A DNA stretch of 64,000 bases from assembly GCA_944472135.2 (NCBI GenBank), contig OX235270.1, positions 83,833,168-83,897,167 on the forward strand. Direction: 5' to 3'. The notes beneath the pieces were generated by a model. The model saw nothing but the letters and a program-made list of their open reading frames with translations, had not been told where the DNA came from and did not search any database. Source of the stretch: Trichobilharzia regenti. Its lineage: Eukaryota; Platyhelminthes; Trematoda; Strigeidida; Schistosomatidae. Position numbers and translations under genes: made by a program. Position 1 is the stretch's first letter. Each line of letters starts with the position of its first letter. This document shows positions 28,101 through 42,100 of the stretch, piece after piece.

Positions 28101-30067
28101 TACTCGTCACAGATGAAATTGACTGGTGCCAGTGACGCTTAAATTACAAACTGGTAGAAGTTAGAGTCGGGTTCCAGTGGTTGAATGGTCTACGAGCTCG
28201 CCTTGCAACCACAAGGTCCTAGGTTCAAACCCCATTGGTGGGTGCATACTGAAAGGGGAGTCTCAGACTAAGACGAAACGACTGTCAAGTACTCCCTAGG
28301 TTTTCAATTTTTCTCCTAGTGACACCAATCCAATGGTCAAAGTTGAAACCAATCAAATTTGTACGAATTAAATTTGTTTTTACGAGTTGATCACGTATTG
28401 ATATCAGTCGGGGAAGCATTGAAAACCAGTTAGGAGTACTGGACAGCTGTTTCCTCCGCCTAGTTTGTGAACCATCGGTAGTACACACCCACTGGGGGTT
28501 TGAGCCCAGGAGCTTCCGGTCACAGGGTAAGCTGACTCGTATACCATTCAGTCACTGGGAACCGATTCAAAGGCGAGTGTATGAATTCTAACTTTTACCG
28601 ATTCGTGAAGCATTTAGCGCGACCACCAACCAATGTCATCGGTGAGAAATCCATCCTCACACTTGACTGGTTGGATACCTCCTGGGTTCAAAGCCCAATG
28701 GGTGAGTACTGCCGATAATTCACAAACTAGGATGAAGCAGCTCTCCACTACTCCCAACTGGTTTTCAATGATTCTCTAAATGCTATCAATCCATGATCCA
28801 ACACGTGAAAACAAATCTAATCCTTACAAAGCAAGTATTGAAAACAAACTAAATTTTTTTTAAAATAAACCAATTAGAACTAAATCTCCGGTGGAAATCT
28901 GTCGGCTGTCACTTAGCGAACTAAACACCAGTTCAACACAACAGAGCTGACAGTTATACATTCTGAAGTCAATCTTATCACTATTCCTCTCAGGAATAGA
29001 ATGTTGGCGATCAAATCGCTATTGAAATGAGGGTAAATATATTATCTAAGGATGCAGTTTTGTTCAGCATTAATAATAATAATAATAACTATAATAATTA
29101 TAAATAAACTAAAATAGCAGCCTTAGGCTCCAGAGAAAAAAAATCTAAACAAAATACACTGCAAAACAAAACAAAGACAACTAAAAGCTTCCTTTTGTTT
29201 TTACAAAAAAAAAAGGATATTTATTCATTATATTATTTTCACTCGATGATGTTTATCCGGTCATCAGTAGCATCGTTATATCAAACGAGCTGTTTTTGTT
29301 TTAGGCCTAAACTCGAAGCAGCAACTGATTGATTTAGTCTGATAGATACCAAAATAACAACAACAACAACAGAAGCGAAAAAGATCCAACGAACAAGTAA
29401 ACAAGGCAAGCAATAACACCAACAATCTGGGCATAATTTGAAAGGAGAGGTAAACGTTATTTCCTATCCTCCACTCTCCTCTCCTCTTCTCTACTCCACT
29501 ACCACTTATTTACAGCTAAGCGTAACTTCTTTTCTTTTTCTTTGCTTAATATCAATCATTTGAGTAAAGATAAATTGAAACACAGTGAATGAATGAATGA
29601 ATGAATAAGTAAGTGAAAACTAAGATAAACATCTAAAGACTGAGTTAACAACACGCCTAGCAGTCACACTAACTATGCATAGCTTAATTGTAATATGAAG
29701 TGCATTCATCAATCGATCTGTTTTTTTTTTCCTAATGCGAAGATTTTTCAAACAAACTTAAATTTACTGAAAAGTTGTCTCTTGGATTTCGTGTAGTAGA
29801 ACGTAAATCTTTCATGTATGTATGTATGTATGTATGTCAACGAAAGTTAAGACGTATGCACTAACTGACCACAATAATTTTCATATACTGAACGTATAGG
29901 TATATAAAGATACGTATAGTACTCTCCTAACAAAGAGTAATAGAATGAATAAAAGAAATGTTCCCATATTGAATGAATCATAAGAAAAGGATGTACACAG
30001 GGAAGAAAATCTTCTTTTCGACGATTCAATCGTAATTAGATTTAATAAAGAATTCATAAGACTAATC

Positions 30068-30108
<41 letters not shown>

Positions 30109-33100
30109 TCAGATTTGTCCTCGAAAGTGTATTATGTAAAGTAAGGTGTACTCTAGAAGGCATGACTAATTGGAAATTACAAAAGCTGTCAGAAGTTGAC
30201 ATGACGAAAAAAAGTGTGGAAAAATGACTAACTTGGCCCTACAATGACTAGAGTATTGTTCTCACAATGATTTTGCCTCCTTTTATTATCATCATTATTA
30301 TTTAAGTCTAGTATTATTATTATTCTCATCGTCCTTATTTAATGATCACTCCACTGCTGTTTATTAATAACGCTGAATTGTCATACAAATTTTACATGAA
30401 GACATCTTATCTTCTTTCCACTAGTTATTATCCAACTTCTGCGCCTATTTTCTAATCTTCGCCCAATTAGTCGTCCCTTCTAGACTACACCTGAAGTTAG
30501 GCAATACGTTTACAAGAACAAATTTTACCAGTATCTGATTGGTCATGTTAATTTTTTATTCAAAATAATGGAGTGAACACAAAATTGACACTGCTATTAT
30601 TATTATTATTATTTTTAAGAGTTGATTTGTAAGGATTAGACATGTTCCTACAAGTTTATCCACGAATTGATATCGGTAAGAGAACCACTGAAAACCAACT
30701 GGGAGTGCTGGAGAGCTGTTTCGTTCTAGTTTGGAAATCGTCGGCTGTACTCACCCTTTGGGGTTCGAACCTTCCGGTTATTATTCCTCTTAGTTCTAAG
30801 TAGAACCTGGAACACATCTCCATTATGTCCTGTTCTCTGCATTCCGCTTGAGATAGTCCCACTGACTGACTATTGGCTGTCACCTCCTACTCACCAACCG
30901 ATTTCCTCCACACCATCTTCGGACTCACACCCAACTCACCAACTCCCGTTCGCGTTCCACTCAGCTGCCTGATGTGCGATGTCACATGACGGTGTTCTAA
31001 GTGTGTGCCTAATATATCTCCATTTTCTCTTGCATATTTGTTGAGCAGTGGGTTGTTGGCTGATTTGTTCCCAAGAGTTTCTTGTCACCATTGCTTTTCG
31101 ACTGGCTATCTGATCTTTATTGTGGAACTATCGATGACATATTTTCATAAAAGTCTGCATCAACATGTTGAAAATGCTTTTGTCTTGACACACATATCAA
31201 TTTTCTGAATCACATAGAAGAGGTGACTGAATTACCATTGGTGTTGGAAATCCGAATTTAGTTGTGTATGCAGCGGAGTGCAGAAGGTTTCCATACTGAT
31301 TTCATAGTGATAAGGGTATCTTGTCTTCCCGGTTCCAGCTAGCTTTGACATCTTTATGCGTGACAACTGTCTGTAGTTGAAACGATGCTTCTTAAATAAG
31401 TGGAAAAATGACTTTTTTCATATTTCTCTTCTTGACAATGATTGGTGATGGTTGTTGTTGGTTGGTTGGTTGGTTATCTTCACCACCTGTGTTTTCTTTA
31501 TGTCTCCTTGAAGTTCTCTAGCTGCTTCTTCTGACAATTTGTTGGTTATTGCCTATAAGTCTTCAAGTTTGTGTGATATTAGACACAGATCATCTGTGAA
31601 ATCCAAATCTTCCAGAGTCTTCTTATCAGTAGTGCAGAGTATTCCTGTCTCCTCGCTTCCAACGCACAGTCTGACGCATAATCCAGTCGACTACAATTAG
31701 GAACATCATTAGTGATAGTGTAACAACAGAAGACAAGGGCCAGGCAACAGATCGTTTTATTATGAAAATCAACACGTATTTATACATCTTTCAACTACAT
31801 TATTATAGACAAGCGCAGTCATCTGATTGGTTGTTTAGGTAGACAAACGCAGGCTTCTGATTGGTTGTTTCGGGATTCCTTGACAAATAGAGTTCTCTCT
31901 GCGAATCATATTTTGCCACGTTAACTTTGCTGTGATTGGTTGTTGACTCAGGCTTGTTCATATTTTCTCACGGCCCATATTAGTGACCTAGACCTTAACG
32001 TAGATTAGTGCCAACCAATCGGCTAGCAGCCTGCTCTCACCACACTCGTCCCCCCGTCAAATACGTGCGACTGAAGTCGGCTTGATCTACTTGGTGCAGG
32101 CGTCATCGTTGGCTTGTCTCGCTGTATCCATTTCTGGAGCTCGCTGACGTTCACGCGCCTCTCATTGTTCGCCATTGCGACTGTGTCTGCGTAACCCCAT
32201 CTCGAAGTGACCATATATGGTCCTTCCCACTTTGGAAACTGTTTGCCTGACCCTGTCGAACATTCGTCCATACTTCGGCCCACACCTTCATATGCTGCTT
32301 TCGCCCGACCTCCCAGCAGCGTCTCAAGTAGCAGCTCCATCGCTGACAGATCTTGAACGCCACTCAACTGCGCAGAAGTCTTGAAGTCCTGCCCGAAGAT
32401 CCATATGTCTCCATCAAAAACTGCAGGGTATAGGCTTTTCATTTGTCGGTAGACAGCGACACCAAATGTAACAACAGAAGACAAGGGCCAGGCAACAGAT
32501 CGTTTTATTATGAAAATCAACACGTATTTATACATCTTTCAACTACATTATTATAGACAAGCGCAGTCATCTGATTGGTTGTTTAGGTAGACAAACGCAG
32601 GCTTCTGATTGGTTGTTTCGGGATTCCTTGACAAATAGAGTTCTCTCTGCGAATCATATTTTGCCACGTTAACTTTGCTGTGATTGGTTGTTGACTCAGG
32701 CTTGTTCATATTTTCTCACGGCCCATATTAGTGACCTAGACCTTAACGTAGATTAGTGCCAACCAATCGGCTAGCAGCCTGCTCTCACCACAATAGTAGG
32801 ATACCTAGTTTTATGCCTGCCTTTACTTCAAAAATGTCACTGAAATTTCCGTTGTGGATCACCTAATACGTGTGTCACTGTCATTTACCTGCTGTTGAAT
32901 GAGCCTGAAAAAAAGATTTGGCGGTGTTGAAGTAGTTTCCAGGTCGACAGTGTTTAACTACGATTATAATCAAAAGTATACGCCTGATCTCTTCGTTTTT
33001 TTTTATTTGTGTAACAGTGTTGTCGTATTATTCAGGAAACCTTCAGCAATTCAACTATTATTACAAATCTCCACCCTTCATCGTTTAAACGTGCATCATA

Positions 33101-36100
33101 GCACTTAATTATTTTATTGGCTTCCTTTTTATACAAATAAATACACACACACACACACACACACACACAAGGGGAAATTCTCCCATCAGAAGAGATTTAA
33201 AGCTGCATTGAACAAATCAAACTCATTTGGGATTATCTTGTAATTTAGTCAGGCTGTAGTAAGCGTGATAAGATAAACAATCCGGTTTTTTTCTCTACAC
33301 AAGGAAGACTCCGAATTGAACATACACAGACGCACACAGCCATAAACAATCAGAGACATAGTGAAGCATAATTAAGTTTCGTATATACACGTATATGTAG
33401 ATGTTCAGTTGGCGTGTTAAAACAATGATTTCTTTAAGTGAATATTTGTATATGTGTGTGATTAACAACACCAATGACAAGAAGCTTAAAGGTAATGCAC
33501 GAATTCACAATTATACAGCCAGAAGCACAACAACAATAACAACGCAGAATAATCACTTTCAGCTATAAAAATTGTCATTAAAATAAAATCACAAATTTCA
33601 AAATCCTCTTCCGTAGCCATTTTAAGTGATTTCTTGAAAAGTTGACTTTCTCTGATTTTCAAGAATAGTGGAATTAAGACAATAATAAAAACTTAATCTT
33701 TGAAAAATGGATAAATTCTCAGGAGTTAATTTGTAGGGGGGTTTAATTCGTTTCAGGTTTGAACACGGATTGGTATTAGTTAAAGAACTTATCAAAACCA
33801 CGTAGTACTGGACAGCTATTTCCTCCTAGTTTGAGAGGTATGCACCCACCACTCAAGGTTCGAACACAGGACCTTCTAGTTACACAGAAAGCTCGCAGAT
33901 CATTCAGCCTCTGGGACTCGATTCAACTGTCAGTGAATGATTGCAACGCAAATGAAGGATAAGCTAGAAAGATAAGCTTTGCCATATCTGTGTCTATTCA
34001 TCGCTCCAACTGCACCTGTGGCGACATTCATTTTAGGCCTACTATCAGACAGCTTAGCCAACGTGTTACGGGGCATCTCCCATAGGGGTTTGGAAAAGGA
34101 CAGACAAAACAATCCATTTCGTTACAGTTAGTTGATAATGGTCGTGTAGTGAAGAAAACGAAAGCTTTCAAGGTAATTCATCGCATTCCACTGAATTTTT
34201 CCAATAGACTTCGTATTCGCTTACTGCACACAGCTGAGGCGACAGACATTCGAACTATTAAGCAGAAACTATGCTCATTCAAAAGAAGTTCGTACAGCCA
34301 TTATCTCTCCCTTGGCCTATTAAGACCTAAGCAACTGATATAAGCAAACGTTATTTTCAACACCTCTCTTATCATTCCTTAATCTTAGCATATCTTCATT
34401 AAAAAAGTATTTTATTTCCTTTACAACCTGGCATTATGTAATCAGTTCATTTGCTGTTTCTAGCCTTTGTCGACTAGTTCTACCCGAACATTTGTTTGTT
34501 TAATCATGCTGTATTTCGTTATTCTTGTTATCACAGATCGCCTCACTTTTTCATCCTTATTATTGATAGCAACATTATCATTATTATGACTAACTGCACA
34601 ATTTATATGCACAATCTTATTATCCTGTTGACAAAACAGCATAATTGGTTTATATGTGAATATTTATTTGTAAAGTTATGTATATTAGAGTTAAGTCTGA
34701 TGAGATCTAATTGAAAACAATATTATTCACTTAAATGTGTTTCCTGATAGTCGCGTTAAAACCAATGCAAACAATTAGGGTTAAACACGTGACTGTCTCA
34801 TAAAAGTCAGGATTTTGGTATTTTTGAAACTCCCAGATGAGGAAAATAACCAACACTTCGCTTGATTAACAGCTTTACGGTAAATGCAACCACTAGTACA
34901 ATTTGCAGCAAAATCTTTGTAGGCAGACAGATTATTTCCATGTTCGGGATTGGTTGTGTGGTGGTGTCATACAAATAGTGTGTTCCGATGGAATATTATT
35001 CTCACGTATTCTCACAGTTCAGTAGTGCATTACCCCAATTTTTATGATTTTTATTCTTCATATTACTTTTTATGCTTTCCATGTTCACATTGCTATGCAA
35101 CCACCCACATCTAAAGCAGAATTAGTTTTTTGACATCTTGATGAACATTTCTTTTATTCAAGGTTCTTTAATTAATTGCATACTCTGTTAATCAATGACT
35201 AGTCCAAATAATTAGAGGGTTTGTGTGGTCACTAATCAGCTGCTTCATTTGACTGATAGGAAAACAGTGAGAAAGTAGGACATGCTGTATATTATTCCCC
35301 ATATTCTGTGTGTTGTGTTTCTACACAAAATATCAGCCTGCATGAACACCATCAAGTTTATTGCATTGAAATCAGCCAAACTGTGCCGAAGTATGAAAAC
35401 CCAACAGCTTCTCTTTTGAAGTACAATAACCTGCATTTTGATTATTTTTCAATTTTTTCGAGGATTTCAAAACGACACTTGAAAAGGCAAGACACACCTT
35501 TATCACTGTGAAATCAGTATGCAAACCTCCTTCACTCTGCTACATACACAACTAAATTTGGATTTTCAACACCAATGTTAAGTCAGTCACCTCTTTTGTA
35601 TAACTCAGAAAATTGGCAGGTGTGCCAAGAATAAAGCATTTTCGACAGACTGATGCAGACTTTCATTAAACTCTGTCCTCGATAGTTTCACAGTGAAGAT
35701 CAGATGGCCAGTTGGAAAGCAATGGTAACAAGAAACCAGCCAACAACCCACTGCTCAACAAATGTGTAAGAGAAAATAGAGATAGATTGCACATACATTG
35801 AGGACACGGTCGTGTGACATCGCGTATTACACCGCTTAGTGGAACGCGGATGGAAAATGATGAGTTGGGTGTGTCCGAAGATGGTGTGGAGGAGATCAGT
35901 TGGTGAGGAGAAGATGACAGGACAAAATGGAGACCCACACCAATGCCAAATCATTCAGTGCTTCTATACGTGTCAGAAACATGGCGCCTCAACAAAGTCA
36001 TTCTCAACAGGCTACTGCGGACCTTTACCAACAGCTGTCTTCGCTGTCTGTCTGTCTGGATTCAACATAGAACTTGGCACCGAAGTGCAGCAGTTCGAGT

Positions 36101-39100
36101 TGCCACGTTCCGATTGGCACACAAGGTAGACAAGAAGATGAGTGAAGAGAATCAATAGAGTTTGACAAATATAAGAGTGAAACAGAATGGGTAATGGTAG
36201 AAAGGAATATGAGAGATTACAGAGACTGAATACATCTGCGCTGGCCATTGATAACGATTTTGAGCCATGTCACCTATTGTCTCCAGCCATTGATTCCTAG
36301 AGTCCCGAGGGCCCCAACCCGGAAGTCTGCATCTCCCTACCTGACTCAGTTTAACTGTCAAGGATTTCATGGATTGATGCCATGTTTTTGTTTGGCCACC
36401 ACTGGCTCTTTTCCAACCTGAACCTATATCAGCTAGCAAAGCCCGTCGGGGGAGGCGGTGGTTAGGCATGCGCAGCACGTGACCTAGCCATCTCAATCTA
36501 TGTAACTTTATAGCCTCGTCGATTGATTTTCCCTCTTTGCCCAACACTCTACGCCTAACGTCAACATTACTTATCTTGTGAAACCACCTAACGTGAGACA
36601 GAGATCGCAGACATCTATGATCAAAAGCAGTCAACCTTTTCATGTCTTCAACGTGTATTGGCCATGTTTCAGAGCCACAGAGAAGGACGGAGCGAACTCC
36701 TGAGCAGTACACACGTCCCTTGGTTGATAACCGGATGTCACGCCTACGCCAGAGATGGTGTAAGTCAGCGAAAGTAGCTCGAGCTTTTCGGATCCGTGCT
36801 GAGATTTCGTCGCCAATCAGTCTGTTGGTGCTAATACAACTTCCCAAATAGGTGAAGTGGTCAACATGTTCTATCACTTCACTCCCTATCACTAAGTTAG
36901 GGGTTGACGGGGTCCAGTCCTGTAGCAGCATCTTACATTTTGTAGGGGCGAATCGCATGCCAAACATACGAAGATTGCTGCTCAAGGCGTTCAGAAGACT
37001 CTGCATTTTTTCAGCATCCTCCCCTAACAGGACTATGTCATCTGCATATTCTAAGTCCATTAGATTATTCCCTGGTAACAAGTCGATTCCTAAGTCACTA
37101 CGTTCAGTTAAGGATACTTCCATTAGCATATCTATGATGAAGTTAAACAGAAATGGGGAAAGTGGACATCCCTGTCGGACACCACTGTCTTCGCTGGCTC
37201 CATATGGCTGGCGGAAGTAATTAGCAAGAGGAAACTGTGGCAACGAACCTCTAGCAAGAACCCCATCTCCCAACAAATATCCCAAGGAGAATAGTAACGG
37301 GTAGAACACACGCTGAGGAGACAGTTGAGTGAAACCTGAATGAAAAACAACGAGTTGGCAGTGCAAGGGTGGCATTGTGTAACGAGGACATGGCAGCTTA
37401 CAGGCAGTCATGGGGCCAGTTGAAAAATGACTGCAAATAACAGGATGAATTGGAAATCTGCTATTGAAGCCTTATGTCCTATTGAGAACCTACGGGAACA
37501 ATAATCATAACAATAATTCCAGAAAAGTAAAAATCATTCATCTCAGACAAAAACTGGTTTCTTTTTTCTTTCAAGTATCAGTTTTTTCGGGATTGTGTTT
37601 GACTGGTTAGAGGATTTCATCATGAGCTGACATCAGTCAGACGAAACCGCTGATTTACCTAAAGAATTGTTTTTGTGAATTTTTCATATTCGTTACCAAT
37701 CGGGTATTATTAAATTATTCCGAGAGTAAACTAGTCTCACCAAGTTATCCCAGATAATAATCATAAATAATAATGGTAATAACATATATATATATATATA
37801 TAAATTAGATTAGTAAAAATTCAGAGGGTTTACAAACAGTTTCATGACACAAATACACTCAGTAAAAAGAATTCTGCTGAATAACAAACAGAATGGACAG
37901 TTGATTTGGTCACAAAAAAGTAGCATAAAATTCTCGCTAAATGAAAAAAATAAAGAACAAAATTGAATACGTGCCAACTACCAAGTAAAAAATTTCATAC
38001 CAGAGGGAAAGAAAGAAGGCATAATGCTAGTTCATTTTTTAAAACAAAAAAGGTGGCCCACTACTCAGACATAAACCTCAAAGGAGTTGATGAAATTCAG
38101 TGATACCCAGTAGCAAGTCTGCACAGTGTACCTATATGTCAGCTTTATACAGGTATAATAATAAATGCTTGATCTAACTTCACAGGTCAGTCAAGTGAAT
38201 ACAACGTCATACGATAGAGTCCACTGAACGTCAGGAATCGGAGGTCTAGCCGAAACAATCCGACTCTTTTCTTTTTTACAAAATCAAGGGTTTAGAAACA
38301 CTTAACGACATTGTCAACGGTATATTTCTCTCTTAATATTTCATAGAAAAAGAGAAATAAATGAGTTCCCTGAAAGATTAGACCATCTATGCCGCCTGTA
38401 AGCATAGAATTGACAGTCATTGTAAGACAATCCAGACCACATGCAATCGTAAAAAATTACAATCAATACACAACAGGACTGTGAAGATAAAGGGATTTAA
38501 CCTAGATTTTTCAGCTATGCATTGTTTTGTTTGTTTTTTTTTGTATCAGTCAATACAGATAAGAAGAATTATTCTACTTCAGTTGTCACATGAAATGCCA
38601 CTTTATATAGGCTCATTTTAACCCTGTTTTAAACATAGCTGGAGGATAGACGCTAAACTGAATTTACACTGTAAATACAGAGCAGACTGTCAATGACGTC
38701 GGTCACCAACAGGATACCGCGAACTTCATTTGACAAGAGACTAACCGACAAGCAATAAATTAAAGTCGACAACTAGTTAACTTGTCAAAAATAGCAGTAG
38801 TAGTAGTAAGCGATTTAATTATTCCTATGAAATATTTATCTGTTTATCTCCGCGCGTCTCCCGGCCCCTGCACTCTTATACTCGCACTAGTTTACCTCAA
38901 CAACAACAAAAATTTTGCAAAGAACTGACAAACTAATCAAAACAGGGTAGTGCTGTTGTCTTTCCATCACCCCTTATGGCGTATGTTGCCGCTTCGTTTT
39001 TAGATTATATAAGTGGAGTAATGGTGACAGCTGAGCAAAAAAATGAACAGATAAACACAATTTTCTGAAGAAAAATATAATACCACAATTTTCTTTCCGT

Positions 39101-42100
39101 CTGTTTCTAAACAGTTGAGATTAGCACAAAAATGCCTGGAAAATTGGTGTAATAGATGTACTTTGGACAAATACCTGTCTGTTACAGAAGAGACTTGTTT
39201 ACAATGAGATTGCAGACTTGTAAACCAGTGGTCTGCTATTGTAAATTTGACAGAAAGAAGGAACTACAGCCACTGTGTTGTTAACAGATGATGAGATGCA
39301 ATTAGAGGTGAATACTCTCCTTTGAATCATACTAAAAACTTGGCTAAAACTCACTATTGAACATGAAAGCACTATTGAAGATGCCTTTGAAGATTACTTC
39401 ACAGACAATCCTATAGACACAAAGATGAAATATTTCTGACCCTTCAGTATCTCTGGCAGTACCTAAATAATACAATCATTGTCCACTCTGGCAGCAATAC
39501 TCTCACTTATTACTATTCTTATTGTCCCCTTGAGTTCCTAGTGGAACATAGAGCTTCAAAAAAACATCTCCAGTTTCCTCTATTTGATGCTGTTCTCGAC
39601 AGCAGGGTCCACGACTGCCCATAATCTCTGATCTCCTCCTCTAACTCATACGATCTCCTTCATGTCACCCTCACACGGACGATCCAATCATCGCTTCTGA
39701 TTGGGATTCCACTCAAGTGATGGACTTCACTGCACGAGATGTCATTCGACGGCCTCCTCGACTTATGCCCGGTCCATCTCCATTTTATCCTACATATTTG
39801 TTGAGCAATCGGCTCTTGTTTGGTTTGTTCCCAGCCAGAGTTTCTTCCTGCTAATTCCTTCTGGTCGACCGACCGGCCATTTGATTTTCAGTATGAATCC
39901 AACCAGCCAGCGAAGGTGGTAGCTGTTGACAAAAGGCTGCCGTGATCAGTTGGAAATACTTTTTGTAATACTCAGTACAAGTTTCTGACCCGTATAGAAG
40001 AATTGACTGACTTCACGTTTGTACTGTAAATCCGAATCTTGTACTTCATGCTGAGGCGGAGTGCAGGAGCTTTCCACACTGGTTTCAGGCTGATGAAGAC
40101 CTGCATTGCCTTTCCGATTCTGGCTGGTTTGTTTTGTTATCTTTATCCGTTCCAGCTGCCCATGGTTGAAATAATGCTTCTTAACCAGATAAGTGAAGAA
40201 GATAACCTCTTTCAAATCTCCCGCGTTGACGGTGACTGGTTGTTATCTCTGTTGGTGGTCGGTTATCTTCATCAACTCTGTCTTCTTTGTGTGCTCATGG
40301 AGTCTTGTCTTCGCCGGCCGCCGCTTCAGCCGGTTTGTTGGCTTTCGCTTGTAAGTGTTTGAGTTTGTGTGACATTAAAAATAAATCATTAGCGAAATCA
40401 AGATCTTCTAGAGTCTGCATATCGGTTCAGTGTATTCCTGCCTGCTCAGACATAACGTACTATTCAAAGTGTTGTTCCAACCCTGGAAAGACTGTAAGAT
40501 ATACCTTTGCAGAATAAATAGAGGATTCGAGCATTTTCGTCAGCAGTAGTCTCTTTATCCTACCATAAACGTAGCTTATTAATTTCGTATCTTTAATGGT
40601 CGTAAACCTTACCACTAATACTCTAGAAAACGTAATTTCTTTATAGGAAGAACAATGAAGAAGACACGAATACTGAACTATTTTCCACTTGAATGCCTTC
40701 TGTAGCGTAAACACCTGAACAACTGTCTGAAGAGTACTCAGCTGACACAAAGATTATTTGCTTATCATCTCGAGTCCACTATTCAAGGAAAATAAAATGA
40801 AAATATCACCTAGTTTGTTCTAGAATTGCCAATAGTTCAAGTTGACCATAAATTTCAGAAGGGGAACTGTAATCTCTACAGTTGAAAATACCTATCCAGC
40901 CTATACTCAGTGGTACAGTGAAAGTGTTGCCATAGGACAGAAGACATGAATAAGCATATTACATGTTGGAGGAGTAACATAAATTGAATTCATAATTTGC
41001 AGTGTACACAGTTCGAGTGCTGAAATCACCATAAATGGTAATCAAGAAAGCAAGTATATATACACCCTCAAACGAGAGAAACAGCCATCCGGTGTTTTAG
41101 ATTACCTTTGATCTGTCTAGCAAGCATTAGTAGGTTGAATGGTAGGAGTCGTATGCGGCTACTCATCACAATCAATCAGTAGTACATAGTTTTATGGAGA
41201 AATGACAGCTAAATACTTAACACACACACACACACACAGACAGACAAACACACTCACACACAGTAGTCATTTTACTATTATACATGAAAAAATTAGGCAT
41301 CAATCAACTCACCTTGATGTGAATGAACGAATCCTTTTTACACATATCATAAACAAGTAGAACAGCTAAATTAAGAAGAAGGAGGGGAAGAAGAAAAGGA
41401 GAAAAAGGAGTTACGCTAAGTATCAGTGAAAGATAATAACCTACCACTTGTATCTCGATAATACGATTTTGTTAAACTGCGAAATTTCTCTTGTCCAGCT
41501 GTATCCCATATCTGCAGGCGAACTAATTGATCATTCGTCTTTATTGTTTTTATCTAATTAGAAAAACATTGGAGAATTTTGGGGAGAAGAAAGAAAAAAA
41601 CACCAGACATGAGGTGTAAGCACAGTTTGTGTAGAAGAAGGATATGAGTAATTATATAATCAAGTAACAATATATATCACTGTTTCCTTTCTAGTTCATA
41701 TTGATCTGCTTATTCTGTCATGAAAACTGATTATCATTTCGAAGTGAATTGGTGGATGCTGACTACCAGTGGAATCCAGGATGCGCACTTCGTCCTATTT
41801 CGGACTCGTCATAGGAATGCGGCTGCATTCCGCCAAACGCCAAAGCATTATCCACTAGACCACTTGGGCCACGAGAGCATCCTGGACTCTACTGCTAGTC
41901 ACCATCCACCAATTAAATTCTAAATACATGCCCAGACATTGTCGAAGCATCTCCACGAGAAGCCAATATGTCAACCTGAGATAGAGCACTTCGGTCCAGT
42001 CAGTCGACGGGAAAATCTAAAATTGAATTCAACAATTAATATGACCCGTTGAACAAGATGTGGCTCTCGTGGCCCAAGTGGTCTAGTGGATGACGCTTTG

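Larger units (their letters stand above)
31719..32792 (-). mobile_element. Gypsy-like LTR retrotransposon, internally deleted, identical LTRs
   Basis: Two 326-bp LTRs (31719-32044 and 32467-32792) that I read as identical base for base, TG...CA ends, flanked by ATAG at 31715-31718 and 32793-32796. The interior is only 422 bp. On the minus strand it starts with TTTGGTGTCGCTGTC (a plausible primer-binding site whose TGG matches tRNA CCA) and ends with the purine tract gacggggggacgag before the 3' LTR. LTR size and gag/integrase style resemble Boudicca-type schistosome elements; that is memory-based inference. Identical LTRs mean recent insertion, yet no protease, RT or RNase H remains, so it must have been mobilised in trans. 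Confidence 0.93.
30780..32960 (-). pseudogene. RTE1 LINE copy split by an LTR element
   Basis: RTE1 sequence runs 30780-31718, is broken by the 1,074-bp LTR element, and resumes at 32797-32960 (the block around gtgttgaagtagtttccagg, also at 46030). Removing the LTR element and one ATAG copy restores a continuous RTE1 alignment. It itself sits inside a type-2 SINE copy (30635-30779). Confidence 0.75.

Noticed and set aside
29261..29310. Candidate Rab exon reading FDIT on the minus strand
   Set aside because: Stops within 12 codons and lacks the LLV strand and a donor site.
37185..37411. First 75 codons of a 419-codon ORF as part of an RT protein
   Set aside because: This stretch is the antisense of the RTE1 copy outside the 12-bp target duplication; only 37184-36152 is RTE2.
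38195..38240. Candidate Rab LLVYD exon (tatgacgtt on the minus strand)
   Set aside because: Runs into a stop after a few codons and has no fitting phase; the true exon is at 41365-41313.
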